The notes: generated by a model not told the origin, from the sequence alone. A DNA stretch of 64,000 nt from Stieleria neptunia (GCF_007754155.1 NZ_CP037423.1:8490938-8554937), one strand, 5' to 3'. Counted from the stretch's first letter, positions 56,001 to 63,829 are shown. Made by a program: numbers and translations.

Positions 56001-56040
56001 CAATGATCCAAACGATGGTGATTGCGATAAAAACGGTCAT
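50023..56040 (-). CDS. Giant polytopic membrane protein (~2005 aa)
   Basis: The frame from ATG 56040 gives 2005 aa; a GTG at 56103 would add 21. The first ~30 residues are a TM (VFIAITIVWIIVTLVGHLSW), then a soluble stretch of about 170 residues (Ala/Pro/Thr-rich, acidic), and then several dozen hydrophobic segments, such as LIAGLLIVVCSIGLVMSLW, IPSLIFLTGNTAIFGAG, VVALSTAIGLITGVVL and IWGPIVLIVLALLGAAAGVA, to the end. Charged residues are scarce between them. I do not recognise a domain. Codon-like use is intact throughout, so it is a gene and not a fusion artefact. It overlaps the caspase-like gene's 3' end by 4 bp on the opposite strand. Confidence 0.82.
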   Translation of the reverse strand: MTVFIAITIVWIIVTLVGHLSWLAVAALFHAIAGGDDAARNVIDRDEDVQAANRVISRMAAALLISPAEAQKLRTKIDQLGHAPWQSTAQPTTSHSGPASDPGLERPTAVVEATPDDNVVGAAASDAAAIYSPTASSADAIAAHTEGHGAAERQPTLDDFLAPRPTAAAATPVGEPSTATDRPVSSTPTMLSPRASLGQSLAEFLAAHNIRWGELIAGLLIVVCSIGLVMSLWTTITQMHRVIPSLIFLTGNTAIFGAGLYTLFRWRLQDTSRATLVIAMLLVPLGILTGLSTGGIDDASVMLNDPITVLSILGAAAIYITLIWQSSRALVGSSAAPAMTLGVAGPAAVLPFVPAAVRVWDVSAGFVAYAGSFAVAAAITWLIPRNVHGRLKGNTSWRRALVIGVSAFTLAVLAGYVAFMLRSFDTGWLGLAVSTLPGLVLLAAAAGSLAGDRRRPKLALGGTVMASLGLLAGGTLLIPMMTSPGWLWTWAVSFSAAAVLAAFVLRAPHWTVIATAPVSMAFLLSSPAWANDLAWSQFPVWKRLIGGEPMLASLGIGLVTIGIALLLRSADQRKAMTFTAAAWLAYATANAALLTVAPTSWMGAIPSWVLPVLLGTAAVALVVAAARITLPADAKLVAGIGTAVMFAFWLSVLKPLVIGQAFPGWIPAMWTLLATAVAGIVAAEILWKQNALAQAFRATASGFLLGAAAVSILLVFDVTEVDAVHDANTLKAIAVSFSCVLAWLWIGLTDRNTLHLYFARCYLVVTAVMVGHYGFDDSLLTVAAWRSGEAFWAWSGLGWLVVAAISGRDALIGAFQNVAEGSRSSSFVARFSWYNSAEQPWDVLTRGLVIQTSTVLLGVGAALSFGSLVVTVGTGTATSLFNGLTLPIAVLLAGGLVLHWGARGEAVFFGQRSVFPCLHLASGFGWIGWQVGIRMLVDPSEQLVLATSLAAAGCFAIDLLRRESASGDHVMVLGGSTGGGVLTAIGLAFIAVSSGCLLTSGWVPMVQQGIRPDRFVTLSVAAWWATGAIMSGWLGHRDRSSVLAIVSALLVPAVVILLMPLWVPAQWWVWIQSAAIASGVYAVTLRFVPSRLRSEPDQPMLPRAIDVSLVGCAAVALSTAIGLITGVVLRDDSWMQLHHPTGWVLSTMAACCMLFWNRLVGPALRLAGPISWPISLSLMSGHIAMWLSQLAVPSILPHQWLPMVWTAVAAVSIFEVCRVAFVRDSSVRLDRWHAGILIVGATLLCLFDGSVTRDATVGLIASVAAGILVTTRAVLADGEIGRGRSITKRSTVITRLFSWYAIASGLVFVFQLVEANSRSEFVLWTMLLTWIAAWALVWRLACPDRDSDEPDARRRRAMLPDSETAVLVLAALSLELLAVTMSAVDFAPLAVVDDPLLWLRLGIGLAVALSVSCRPGRPSAGETAVATVLVSATLLGIRIGVDRLARSETLVTVMCLIAPMTLAAIVFSAAGICRAMNRVGAWWTGLIADGKLSASISIQRFARVLTHVAVGTVILVVALTSYLLFEYNSSTLVPVAICGVALLAASLGELAERTGREIVRHLAMFVALTSIAMWASVNVGDDPHPMVSLSTRWFVGWVFVAIGLSFGVPKLLGAQILERWKNAVRSGFALAISLAMGSLVATLVQEGVVRVAGQSDQLVKPLMLGMAATLALLSVMSTLAGILSGSGSSYRDAWKLTDRQRAGLVVAAQVFGGLTWFHLFLCKSPLANLGLRAYWPYVVMTLAFASVGITEWARRRGDDVLEKTLKQTALFLPLVPVIGFWLSGSWVSSLFGESDGSRWTYIQGRVSYQGLLIAAALYYGVVSFLWKSGRARLVSIMIGNVALWVILVQTPNWDFLSHPQAWLIPPAVCVLVATHFQRESLGAKTAAAIRYAATLTIYVTSTADMLVQGVGSTIWGPIVLIVLALLGAAAGVALRVKPFLYLGTTFVLIGVTSMVWHAQQQIGAVWPWWVFGISSGVMLMIGLMAIEKNKPKLRRIATAMQQWDA

Positions 56041-56553
56041 CACGGCGGGTCTCGATGGAACGTCAGAAGCCAAAACGTTGCTCACGGGTTGGAAAGAGCC
56101 CACCTTTCACTCGACGTTTCTAGCTATTTCATACGCATTTCCCGCCTAAGACCCGAATTTTGCTGGGGTTTGAGGATCTCGGAGGGATAGCAGCCAGTCA
56201 GCCGGAGGTGAGCGCCGCGACGCGGCCGGAAAGTGGGTTTGCCCCCGTCCAAGGTCATCCCCCATTGGCATGCGCGACGTGGGGTAAGCTTCCAGCTTGC
56301 CATCCGTCACGCACCGTGTGACGTACCGGTCTCGTTCCCAGGCTCTGCTCTACGCCGTGAACGATTTCTTTCCTGTGTTTTACAAGGTGTTAGCGGCAGG
56401 GCGCGAGCCCTCCGGTTCCACAACGTTGCAAAAACACCGGAGGGCTCGCGCCCTGCCGCTAAAAAATCGTTCACGGCGCAGGGCTCTGCTTGGGGGACGC
56501 GTTCGCCGGCGGAGCCGGCGAGGACGGCAAGCAAGATGCTTACCCCACGGCCG
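56041..56553. other. Intergenic region rich in repeats
   Basis: It contains GTAAGCTTCCAGCTTGCC (56284-56301), the large nested hairpin (56351-56481) and a piece related to the 110-bp array: GGCAAGCAAGATGCTTACCC near 56526-56545. No gene is supported. Confidence 0.7.
56351..56481. repeat. Nested inverted repeat with perfect 26-bp inner arms
   Basis: Inner arms 56391-56416 (TAGCGGCAGGGCGCGAGCCC..) and 56436-56461 are perfect complements. An outer pair, CGCCGTGAACGATTT and AAATCGTTCACGGCG, flanks them. The outer motif also occurs at 25084. Confidence 0.93.
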
Positions 56554-57216
56554 CTACGCGGCGCGATACAGAATGCCAGATCGGTTGCGTCCGATCGGCT
56601 CGATCGCCTGGGTGTGCTTGAGCACATACGCGATTTTTTGTGCGAACCACCGCGGGCGGCCGGTCACCCGCGCGATGTCTTCGGTCGTAAACGACTCGGT
56701 CTGGCGATCCAGTCCCACCAGTTCAAAGAGATCATCGGCACTGCGAAGTTCCAACGTCGATTCGATCTGTTCGAGTGAAACATCGGCGACTTGATAGTCT
56801 TTGCGCCAGCGGCGTCGATGTCGGCGGCTGGGGACACGCGTTTGTTCCACGTGCAGCAGCGCCAATTCCAAAATCAAATTCGGATGCGGAAACACGCGCG
56901 TGAAATAGATCAAGTCTTCGAACAGATCCAGCGTGTCGCCGCGTTTGGGACTCATCCGTCGCGACGTCACTTTTCCGCGCGCCGTCTTCTTCTTGGCGAT
57001 CCGAGTTCGCAGGATGATCGGTTTGACCACCCGGACGGTGTGGCGATGCAGCAGCGCGTTGATTTTGGATTTGATCGCCGAAAGGGACGCGCATTGCACT
57101 TCGATCAATTCATCGTTTCGAACCGCATCAATCCGATAACGCCCGACGACGACTTCGGTTTGTGACGCGTCACAGGCGTAGTGGAGTTTCAACTGTTGAT
57201 GCAGCGACGTTTCCAC
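56554..57216 (-). CDS. Conserved hypothetical protein, PD-(D/E)XK nuclease-like N-terminus
   Basis: 220 aa from a GTG at 57216 whose G is also the last base of the pyrE stop (TAGTG). The frame is open further upstream but only as a shadow of pyrE. VGRYRIDAVRNDELIEVQCA has the Asp...Glu-x-Gln arrangement of some PD-(D/E)XK folds (Gln instead of Lys), followed by SAIKSKINALLHRHTVRVVK. The rest is helical and basic (RSRRHRRRWRKDYQVADVSL) with a possible winged helix near the end (TTEDIARVTGRPRWFAQKIA), which could bind DNA. Function unknown. Confidence 0.72.
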   Translation of the reverse strand: METSLHQQLKLHYACDASQTEVVVGRYRIDAVRNDELIEVQCASLSAIKSKINALLHRHTVRVVKPIILRTRIAKKKTARGKVTSRRMSPKRGDTLDLFEDLIYFTRVFPHPNLILELALLHVEQTRVPSRRHRRRWRKDYQVADVSLEQIESTLELRSADDLFELVGLDRQTESFTTEDIARVTGRPRWFAQKIAYVLKHTQAIEPIGRNRSGILYRAA

Positions 57217-57773
57217 TATTCCGGCTCGATCCCGAAATCGCGAATGGTGGTCAACGTTTTGAGTTTCAATCCGCGGGCCGCAAACGCGGCTTCGCCGCCG
57301 GCCAGCCGGTCGATGATCCCGATGACTTCGCGGACCTTGAGCCCGAACGCTTCGGCCGCCTCGACGGCTTTGAGCGCGCTGCCGCCGCTGGTGATCACGT
57401 CTTCGACGATCACCACTTCCTGGCCGGGTTCCACTGGCCCTTCGACCTGTTTGCCCATGCCGTGCCCCTTCGGTTCCTTGCGAACCATGAAACCTTTCAG
57501 CGGCAGATCTTGTTGTCCGGCCACGGTGACGATCGCGGCGGTGATCGGATCGGCGCCGATCGCCATCCCACCGACCGCGGCCGGCAGCGGACCGGATGCC
57601 TGGATCTCCGCCAACATCCCGGCGGCGACCAAGCCCGCACCCTTGGGATGCAACGTGATGCGTCGACAATCGAGGTAGTAAGAGGCTTTTTTGCCGCTTG
57701 CCAGCGTGAATTCGCCACGCTGGAGCGCTTCGGATCCCAGAAGATCGATCAAGTCTTGTTTGTTGTACGTCAT
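57216..57773 (-). CDS. pyrE: Orotate phosphoribosyltransferase
   Basis: 185 aa; converts orotate and PRPP to OMP. The PRPP-binding motif VVIVEDVITSGGS is present, with the RKEPKGHG loop and FTLASGKKASYYLDCRR at the orotate site. ATG 57773 gives the normal start; the open frame reaches 57806. The next gene starts on the stop codon, so they are cotranscribed. Its upstream partner on this strand is the L,D-transpeptidase gene, 140 bp away with a half repeat between. Confidence 0.94.
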   Translation of the reverse strand: MTYNKQDLIDLLGSEALQRGEFTLASGKKASYYLDCRRITLHPKGAGLVAAGMLAEIQASGPLPAAVGGMAIGADPITAAIVTVAGQQDLPLKGFMVRKEPKGHGMGKQVEGPVEPGQEVVIVEDVITSGGSALKAVEAAEAFGLKVREVIGIIDRLAGGEAAFAARGLKLKTLTTIRDFGIEPE

Positions 57774-57913
57774 GCCATGATTCCCTGCGTGATTCGGCGC
57801 CGGCAAGCTTGCTGCCCGGCCGCCTACGTTCTGTCCGGTCGCCTACGTCCTGACCGGAGGGCTCGCGCCCCACCGCTAACAATAAACACCCGGTTTGGTG
57901 CCAAAGTGCATTG

Positions 57914-59245
57914 TTACCGGCGAATCGTCACAGAGGAACCCTGGCTGAGAATCCCATAGATGTCATCGGCGTAGTCGCCGGCGACACTGATGCACCCGGC
58001 CTGGGTCGGCTGCACCGTGTTGGGGCTGCCGTGGATGCTGATCTGTCCCCCCAAGTCCAACCACATCTTGCCGTAGGGGTTGTCGGGGCTGCCGGCCGGA
58101 ACGGGAACGCCGGAGCGGTCATAGTACACGTGCGAGGTCTGTTTCTCTTGGACGGTGTAGGTCCCGGGTTTGGGGGCCGGGTCGTTTCCGACGCCAATTT
58201 CGAATCGTCCGGCGTACAGATCGCCGAGGAACAGCGTCAATTGTTGCCCCGTCAAATCGACTTCGGCGCGAAACGGTCCACGGACGATTTTCAGTTCCGT
58301 TCCCGGAAGCACCGTGACCGGATCATCCACCTGATTGATGTTGGCCAGCAATTGCGAGGGCACTTCGTACTTGTCGGCGATCTCCACCAAGGTTTCGCTG
58401 GCGGTCACGCGGTGCGGCGGTTCGAGCAAATGCCGTCGCGAATAGATCACCTCGCGGGCCAGGGGATCAAGCCGGCTGAGTAATTGTTGGCGTTGATCGG
58501 GCGACAGGTTTGGCATCCCGTAAAAAACGCTCAGCGTGGCCAAGGCTTCTTTCAGCTGGCCCTTGACGAACATCGCATCGGCCGACTTGAACGCATTGAT
58601 CAGTCCACGGTTTTCGCCGGCGGGGGGATTGCCCAGTGTTTCGACCGCCGTCGTCGGGGAGTTGTCGGTCATCGTGAATCCGGCCGGGCCGCCGTTGAAC
58701 GCAGCGCCACGCGTCGGATCAAAGGTCGCAGCGGCCGCGTCGGGATCGGGCAGGCGAAAGTCGCCGGGCGTCGAAGCGTACGAATCCACCGGTCCGGGCG
58801 TCACACCGGGTGCGCCCGGATCGACCGCGGGCAGCTTGGTGATCGTCGCCGCGGCGGCCGAATTGCGATCGACCGAGGATTCCAGTTTCGGTGGCAAATC
58901 CGCAAACGAACTGCCAAAGGTCCCGGAATTGGCACGAGCTGCAGGAGCAGGCGCCGAGTTGGCGGTTGAGCTGGGCAGGGGACTGGGCATCGGGCTCGGC
59001 AGCGGAGCCGGTTGCACCATGGCTTCCGTGGACGCGGTCAGCACACCCGGTGGCGGCTCGTCGAGCTGCAATCCGCTGGCGACCGCTTCGCCGGCCCCAA
59101 AGGCGGATCCGCCCGCCTCTTCAATGACCAAGATTTCCTCGATCTCATCGGGCAGCGGTTCGGGCGGAGTGGTCAACGACACATAGCCGCCGTACAAGAC
59201 GGTGAGCATCAGAACGACAACGGCGGCGGTTTTTATCGTTTGCAC
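57914..59245 (-). CDS. Membrane-anchored LysM / L,D-transpeptidase (YkuD) protein
   Basis: 443 aa. A GTG at 59245 has GGAGG 6 bases upstream; the open frame goes on to a TTG at 59296. TM anchor TAAVVVLMLTVLYGGYVS, a long Pro/Ala-rich linker, a LysM-like part (TASETLVEIADKYEVPSQLL) and a YkuD domain with SIHGSPNT and QAGCISVAGDYADD: His ~405 and Cys ~418 form the active site. These enzymes cross-link peptidoglycan, or attach proteins to it, through meso-diaminopimelate. Presence in a planctomycete supports a peptidoglycan wall in this organism. Confidence 0.87.
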   Translation of the reverse strand: MQTIKTAAVVVLMLTVLYGGYVSLTTPPEPLPDEIEEILVIEEAGGSAFGAGEAVASGLQLDEPPPGVLTASTEAMVQPAPLPSPMPSPLPSSTANSAPAPAARANSGTFGSSFADLPPKLESSVDRNSAAAATITKLPAVDPGAPGVTPGPVDSYASTPGDFRLPDPDAAAATFDPTRGAAFNGGPAGFTMTDNSPTTAVETLGNPPAGENRGLINAFKSADAMFVKGQLKEALATLSVFYGMPNLSPDQRQQLLSRLDPLAREVIYSRRHLLEPPHRVTASETLVEIADKYEVPSQLLANINQVDDPVTVLPGTELKIVRGPFRAEVDLTGQQLTLFLGDLYAGRFEIGVGNDPAPKPGTYTVQEKQTSHVYYDRSGVPVPAGSPDNPYGKMWLDLGGQISIHGSPNTVQPTQAGCISVAGDYADDIYGILSQGSSVTIRR

Positions 59246-59693
59246 GACAGTCCTCCATGACGGATTCGTGCGAAAATCAAGCGGGTGAACGATCAAGGAT
59301 CACGTCTAGCGGAATCTTCCCCCGCGTTTCTAGATCAGTTTGCAAGAATTCACGACCATCGTTCGCAGATCGTTCGCTGATCGATCCTCCGCTGCCGCGC
59401 ACTTAGGCAGATCGGCTCGGACGTGCACCGGATTCGCGCTGGTTCCAGCAGACTCGGATCCGCGTCTCACATAAAAACCTGCACGCTAAGGGATACTTTT
59501 AAAACCTTCGCCTTGCACTGTGTCGAATTCGATCAGCGCCGATCCGCTAAACCTGCACCGTTGTGCGGATTGGCGCAACTCTTGCGTGCGGAGGTGACTC
59601 GGTCGGCCCTTGCGAGGCACAGCAAGCCCGTCCAGGGAGGTCAACCGAAGTCGATCTCCACGGTTCCTTCCCCCGGTTTCACCTCCCCCGGAC
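59246..59693. other. Intergenic region upstream of the redox cluster
   Basis: No gene. It contains two 9-bp direct repeats ATCGTTCGC (59358-59366 and 59369-59377) spaced 11 bp, plus a partial third (ATCGATC, near 59380), which is an operator-like pattern. No Fnr/Dnr-type TTGAT-N4-ATCAA site is seen. Confidence 0.6.
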
Positions 59694-61745
59694 ATGGTTA
59701 CCGCGCTGAACGCCCCTCTCGCAAATCGTCAACAGGTCGGTCCCACCACCGCCCAGCGTCACACTGCGTCCCAACAGCGCCCCCGGCTGGTGATCGTCGG
59801 CGGCGGAATGGCAGGTTTTGGGTTATGCGATCGCCTCGTCCGCAGTGGTGTCATCCAGGGTTATGACGTCACGGTCATCGGTGACGAACCGCTGCCGGCG
59901 TATGACCGAGTCAACTTGTCCACTTACTTCGAGGGTCGCTCGGCGGAAGAGCTGTTGTTGGCGCCGCGGGATTGGTACCAGAAACATCACATCGAATTGG
60001 TGACGGGGCGTCGCATCGAGCGGATCGATCGCGAGCAACGGATGGTGTTTGATCAGGACGGGTCGCTCTATCCCTACGACCAATTGGTCTTGGCGACCGG
60101 ATCTCACGCCTTCGTGCCCCCGATCAGGGGTTGTGATAGCGAAGGTGTGTTTGTCTATCGCACGATCGCCGACCTGGAATCGATTCGCGACTACTGCGCG
60201 TCACGAAACGTGCGTCGAGGTGGCGTGATCGGCGGCGGCCTGTTGGGTTTGGAAGCCGCCAAAATCCTGATGGACCTGGGGTTGTCGGTCAGCGTGATCG
60301 AAATGGCACCGGGATTGATGCCGCGACAACTGGACGCCGACGCCGCAGGACTGCTCAAACGCAAGATCAAGAGTTTGGGCGTTGATGTCCAGCTGGTCCG
60401 CCGCACCGAATCGATCGCTGTCGTCGACGAGGGGATACGCATCGAGTTTTCCAACGCAAGTGATCTGCACGTCGACTTGCTGGTGGTCGCCGCGGGCGTG
60501 CGTCCCAACGACAAACTGGCCGAAGCGGCGGGTCTTGAAATCGGCCCGCGTCGGGGAGTGAAGGTCAACGCGTGTTTACAGACCAGCGATCCGGACATTT
60601 TTGCGATCGGCGAATGCGCCTCGTTCAACGACCACGTCTTCGGACTTGCCGCGCCCTGTTTTCGCATGGCCGATGTTTTGGCACAGCGGCTGGCCGGCGG
60701 CGACACCACGTTCAACGGTGCCGACGAATCAGCGGAACTGAAACTGATGGGCGTGCAAGTCGCGACGCTGGGCACGACGATCGGTGAATTCGCCGGCGGC
60801 AACGTGGTCACGCACCATGACGAATCGGGTTATCGAAAACTGTTGACCGAACGGGGCCGAATCGTCGGCGCGTCCTGTGTCGGCCCCTGGGATGAATTGC
60901 CACAAGTCAGACAGGCGATCGCCAAACGGGCGCGACTGTGGCCCTGGCAACGCAAACGATTCTTGAACACAGGATCCCCCTGGTCGCCCGGTGGTGCGAT
61001 GCCGGTCACCGATTGGCCGGCGGACGCGATCGTGTGTTCGTGTCTATCGGTCAGCAAATCGACGATCGTCGAATTGATCGACGACGGCAAACCAGACGTC
61101 GAACAAATCGCGCTGGCATGCGGTGCTTCGACCGCGTGCGGCAGCTGTCGGGGTCTGGTCGGCCAGCTGGCCGGCGCCGCGACGGCCGAACCGGTCGTGG
61201 TCCCCGGGGCGAGGACCATGATGGTGGCCAGCGTGTTGGCGTTGTTGGCCGGTCTGGCTTGGTGGGTCGTTCCGCCGATCCCGCTGACCGACAGCGTGCA
61301 ATCGTCGTGGCGAGCGGTCGAATCGATTTGGCGGAGTGATCTCGGTCGCCAGGTCAGTGGATTCACCCTGGTCGGATTGACGCTGCTGGGGCTCGTCTTT
61401 TCGCTCCGCAAACGCCTGTCGTGGTTTCATTGGGGATCGTACGGGTTCTGGCGTGCCGCACACGGCGTATTGGGGACGGCGGTGCTGCTGGGCGTCGCCC
61501 TTCACACCGGGATGCGGCTGGGACACAACCTGAATTTCTTGCTCGCGGTTTGTTTCTTGTCCGCCGCGACGTTGGGCGCGGTGGCGGGAATCACAAGCAG
61601 CCTGGAGAGTCGCGCGTCGGGGAATCTGGGGATGTGGATTCGTCGCTGGCGTCCCCGATTGAGCCGCATGCACCTCTGGGTGACCTGGCCGTTGCCGATC
61701 TTGATCGCGCTTCATGTGCTCGGCTTTTATTGGTTCAGCGATTGA
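59694..61745 (+). CDS. NirB-like FAD oxidoreductase fused to a BFD [2Fe-2S] domain and a b-type cytochrome membrane domain
   Basis: 683 aa. N-terminal pyridine-nucleotide-disulfide-like part: LVIVGGGMAGFGLCDRL (FAD), YDRVNLSTYF, LVLATGSHAFVPP, GVIGGGLLGLEAAKIL (NAD(P)H) and DIFAIGECASF. Then a BFD-like domain with VCSCLSVSK and ACGSC, four Cys in the C-x-C...C-x2-C layout. After that come about six hydrophobic segments with His in AAHGVLG, LHTG, RMHLW and LHVLG, like a cytochrome b. The siroheme domain of assimilatory NirB is absent. So it probably passes electrons from NAD(P)H through Fe-S to membrane hemes. The frame opens at 59610, but ATG 59694 is preferred. It is followed by the multiheme gene after 2 bp. 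Confidence 0.83.
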   Translation: MVTALNAPLANRQQVGPTTAQRHTASQQRPRLVIVGGGMAGFGLCDRLVRSGVIQGYDVTVIGDEPLPAYDRVNLSTYFEGRSAEELLLAPRDWYQKHHIELVTGRRIERIDREQRMVFDQDGSLYPYDQLVLATGSHAFVPPIRGCDSEGVFVYRTIADLESIRDYCASRNVRRGGVIGGGLLGLEAAKILMDLGLSVSVIEMAPGLMPRQLDADAAGLLKRKIKSLGVDVQLVRRTESIAVVDEGIRIEFSNASDLHVDLLVVAAGVRPNDKLAEAAGLEIGPRRGVKVNACLQTSDPDIFAIGECASFNDHVFGLAAPCFRMADVLAQRLAGGDTTFNGADESAELKLMGVQVATLGTTIGEFAGGNVVTHHDESGYRKLLTERGRIVGASCVGPWDELPQVRQAIAKRARLWPWQRKRFLNTGSPWSPGGAMPVTDWPADAIVCSCLSVSKSTIVELIDDGKPDVEQIALACGASTACGSCRGLVGQLAGAATAEPVVVPGARTMMVASVLALLAGLAWWVVPPIPLTDSVQSSWRAVESIWRSDLGRQVSGFTLVGLTLLGLVFSLRKRLSWFHWGSYGFWRAAHGVLGTAVLLGVALHTGMRLGHNLNFLLAVCFLSAATLGAVAGITSSLESRASGNLGMWIRRWRPRLSRMHLWVTWPLPILIALHVLGFYWFSD

Positions 61746-61747
61746 TC

Positions 61748-63166
61748 ATGAACATTCAAATCCGATCGGCCTGGAACGCATTTCGTCAGTCTCCGCACGC
61801 GCCAAAATGGTTGACGTGGGCGGCGATCAATGTCTCGATCGCCGCCTATTTCGGCTTCGGGCTGGTCGCCCCCGCATCGGTCAGCAAAACCGCTTGGCTG
61901 CCCGGTGAAACGACGCACGGCCACTATCAGATCGAAATGGATTGCAACGCCTGCCATGACCCGGGGCGTTCGGCGGACGGCCCGAGCGGATCCGACGTCA
62001 TGCAAGATGCCTGCATCCGTTGCCACGGCGAACAGTTGGATCGGGCCAAGGACACGCACCCGGCAAAGAAGTTTCGCGACCCGACCAACGCCGAACGACT
62101 GGCGGTGCTCGACGCGCAAAACTGCTTGAGTTGCCATCAAGAACACGTCCCCGAACAGACGTTGACGATGGGGCTGACCCTGCCGGCCGATTACTGTTGG
62201 CACTGTCATCAAGAGGTCGCCGATTCGCGGCCCAGCCACCGCGACATGGCATACGACAGTTGCGCCACCGCCGGGTGTCACAATTACCACGACAACCGTG
62301 CGCTCTATGAAAAGTATCTCGATGATCACCACGGCCAGCCGGATCATTTGGAGCTTGCGTCGTTGCCCCGGCGGTCGACCGCCGCGTCGCTCTCGGGCGT
62401 CTTTCGCCCCGACCGCCCGCTGGCGATCGATCAAGCCGATCATCCCGCGACGCAATCGGTCGACCAACGCGTGCTGGACGACTGGGCGACAACCGCCCAC
62501 GCCCGCGCGGGCGTCAACTGCACGCACTGCCACGGCGGGAACGGTGACACGGCGTGGTCCGAAGCCGTCGCCATGGAAAGCTGCCAGCAATGCCATGCCG
62601 GCCAGGTCGCCAGTTTTCAAACCGGCAAGCACGGGATGCGGCTGGCCGTCGGGCTGCCCGCGATGACGCCCGACCAGGCCCGATTGCCGATGCATGCCGG
62701 CCAGGCCCATGCACAACTGGACTGCAACGCCTGTCATCCCGGTCATCGATTCGACACCCAATTCGCCGCCGCCGAGGCCTGCCTGCAGTGCCACGCGGAC
62801 GATCATTCGTTGGCCTACCGCGACAGCGCGCACGCGGCGCTGTGGCAAGAGGAACTGGCCGGCAGCGGCGCCGTCGGCAGCGGCGTTTCCTGCGCCAGCT
62901 GTCACCTGCCCCGGATCGAAGGCGAGACCGGGATCTGGGTCAACCATGACCAGAACGCAAACCTGCGACCCAGCGAAACGATGGCCCGACAGGTCTGCAC
63001 GCACTGCCACGGACTGGAGTATTCACTCAGCGCTTTGGCCGATCCCCGATCCGTCGCGTCGTGCTTCGGCGATGCCCCGACCGAACGCATTGAAAGCGTG
63101 CAAATGGCGCACGCGTGGTTCCTGCAGCGCCAGGCCAAACGCGACGCCCGTCTCAAGAAACCGTGA
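61748..63166 (+). CDS. Multiheme cytochrome c with 11 heme motifs
   Basis: 472 aa. The N-terminus has a hydrophobic segment TWAAINVSIAAYFGFGLVA (signal or anchor). Heme motifs in order: CNACH, CIRCH, CLSCH, CWHCH, CATAGCH (a CX4CH), CTHCH, CQQCH, CNACH, CLQCH, CASCH, CTHCH. Many other His could be distal ligands. The long open frame begins at 61421 inside the upstream gene, but ATG 61748 follows that stop by 2 bp. It would be periplasmic and take electrons from the membrane cytochrome b of the previous gene. The terminal substrate is unknown; nitrite, hydroxylamine or tetrathionate would fit similar proteins, none shown here. Confidence 0.85.
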   Translation: MNIQIRSAWNAFRQSPHAPKWLTWAAINVSIAAYFGFGLVAPASVSKTAWLPGETTHGHYQIEMDCNACHDPGRSADGPSGSDVMQDACIRCHGEQLDRAKDTHPAKKFRDPTNAERLAVLDAQNCLSCHQEHVPEQTLTMGLTLPADYCWHCHQEVADSRPSHRDMAYDSCATAGCHNYHDNRALYEKYLDDHHGQPDHLELASLPRRSTAASLSGVFRPDRPLAIDQADHPATQSVDQRVLDDWATTAHARAGVNCTHCHGGNGDTAWSEAVAMESCQQCHAGQVASFQTGKHGMRLAVGLPAMTPDQARLPMHAGQAHAQLDCNACHPGHRFDTQFAAAEACLQCHADDHSLAYRDSAHAALWQEELAGSGAVGSGVSCASCHLPRIEGETGIWVNHDQNANLRPSETMARQVCTHCHGLEYSLSALADPRSVASCFGDAPTERIESVQMAHAWFLQRQAKRDARLKKP

Positions 63167-63211
63167 CCCTGTTTTTCTCTCTTTTTTCGCCACGTTCCCT
63201 TTAGGATTTTC

Positions 63212-63829
63212 ATGATGAAATTGAATCGCAACCAACAACTTGCCGCCGCGGCCCTGACCGTGTGCGCAGTGCTGCCCCTGGCGGCGCTATCGGGGTGCAG
63301 CAACAGCGAAGCGAGTTCGACACCGTCCGGTGGGATCACGCCCCAACAATTTGCCGATGGCGTGCATGCGGTGATGATGGCCGACCGGACCGTCTACGCG
63401 ACGCACGTCGTGACGAATCTGAACAAGCAAGACGCCCCCGTCAAAGCGTTCGAATACTGGGAAGACACCGAGAACTCGATTCCGTTGCCGGCGCAGATGT
63501 TCCGCATGGGCGCCGAGTTGGTCGACGAGAACCCGGAAGCTGGTTTCACCTACGCCCTGCGCAGCAAATGGCCGCTCAATGACCAGCACCAGGCCAAGAC
63601 CGAGCTGGAACAGACGGCACTCGATTACCTGAGCGACAATCCCGGAGAGAACTTCTACGGGGAAGAAGAACTCGGCGACCAAAAGTACTTCGTCGCCGTC
63701 TATCCCGACCGTGCCGTCGCCGAGGCCTGCTGGTCGTGCCACAACGAACACCCCAATCGCGGCGACGACTACCCCGAATTTGCCAAAGACGACGTGATGG
63801 GCGGAGTGCTGGTGCGGGTCCCGCTTTAA
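63212..63829 (+). CDS. Tll0287-like (DUF3365) heme lipoprotein
   Basis: 205 aa. Lipobox ending at LAALSGCSN, so it is probably a lipoprotein. The domain reads TPQQFADGVHAVMMADRTVY, ALRSKWPLNDQHQAKTEL, KYFVAVYPDRAVAEACWSCH and NEHPNRGDDYPEF; the CWSCH binds a c-type heme, as in Tll0287/DUF3365 proteins that act as heme sensors or carriers. It starts 45 bp after the multiheme gene on the same strand. A redox sensor or small electron carrier for the cluster is a reasonable guess. Confidence 0.8.
   Translation: MMKLNRNQQLAAAALTVCAVLPLAALSGCSNSEASSTPSGGITPQQFADGVHAVMMADRTVYATHVVTNLNKQDAPVKAFEYWEDTENSIPLPAQMFRMGAELVDENPEAGFTYALRSKWPLNDQHQAKTELEQTALDYLSDNPGENFYGEEELGDQKYFVAVYPDRAVAEACWSCHNEHPNRGDDYPEFAKDDVMGGVLVRVPL

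Noticed and set aside
57217..57882. N-terminal two thirds of a 442-codon minus-strand frame
   Set aside because: Shadow of pyrE; only the part after GTG 57216 is a credible protein.
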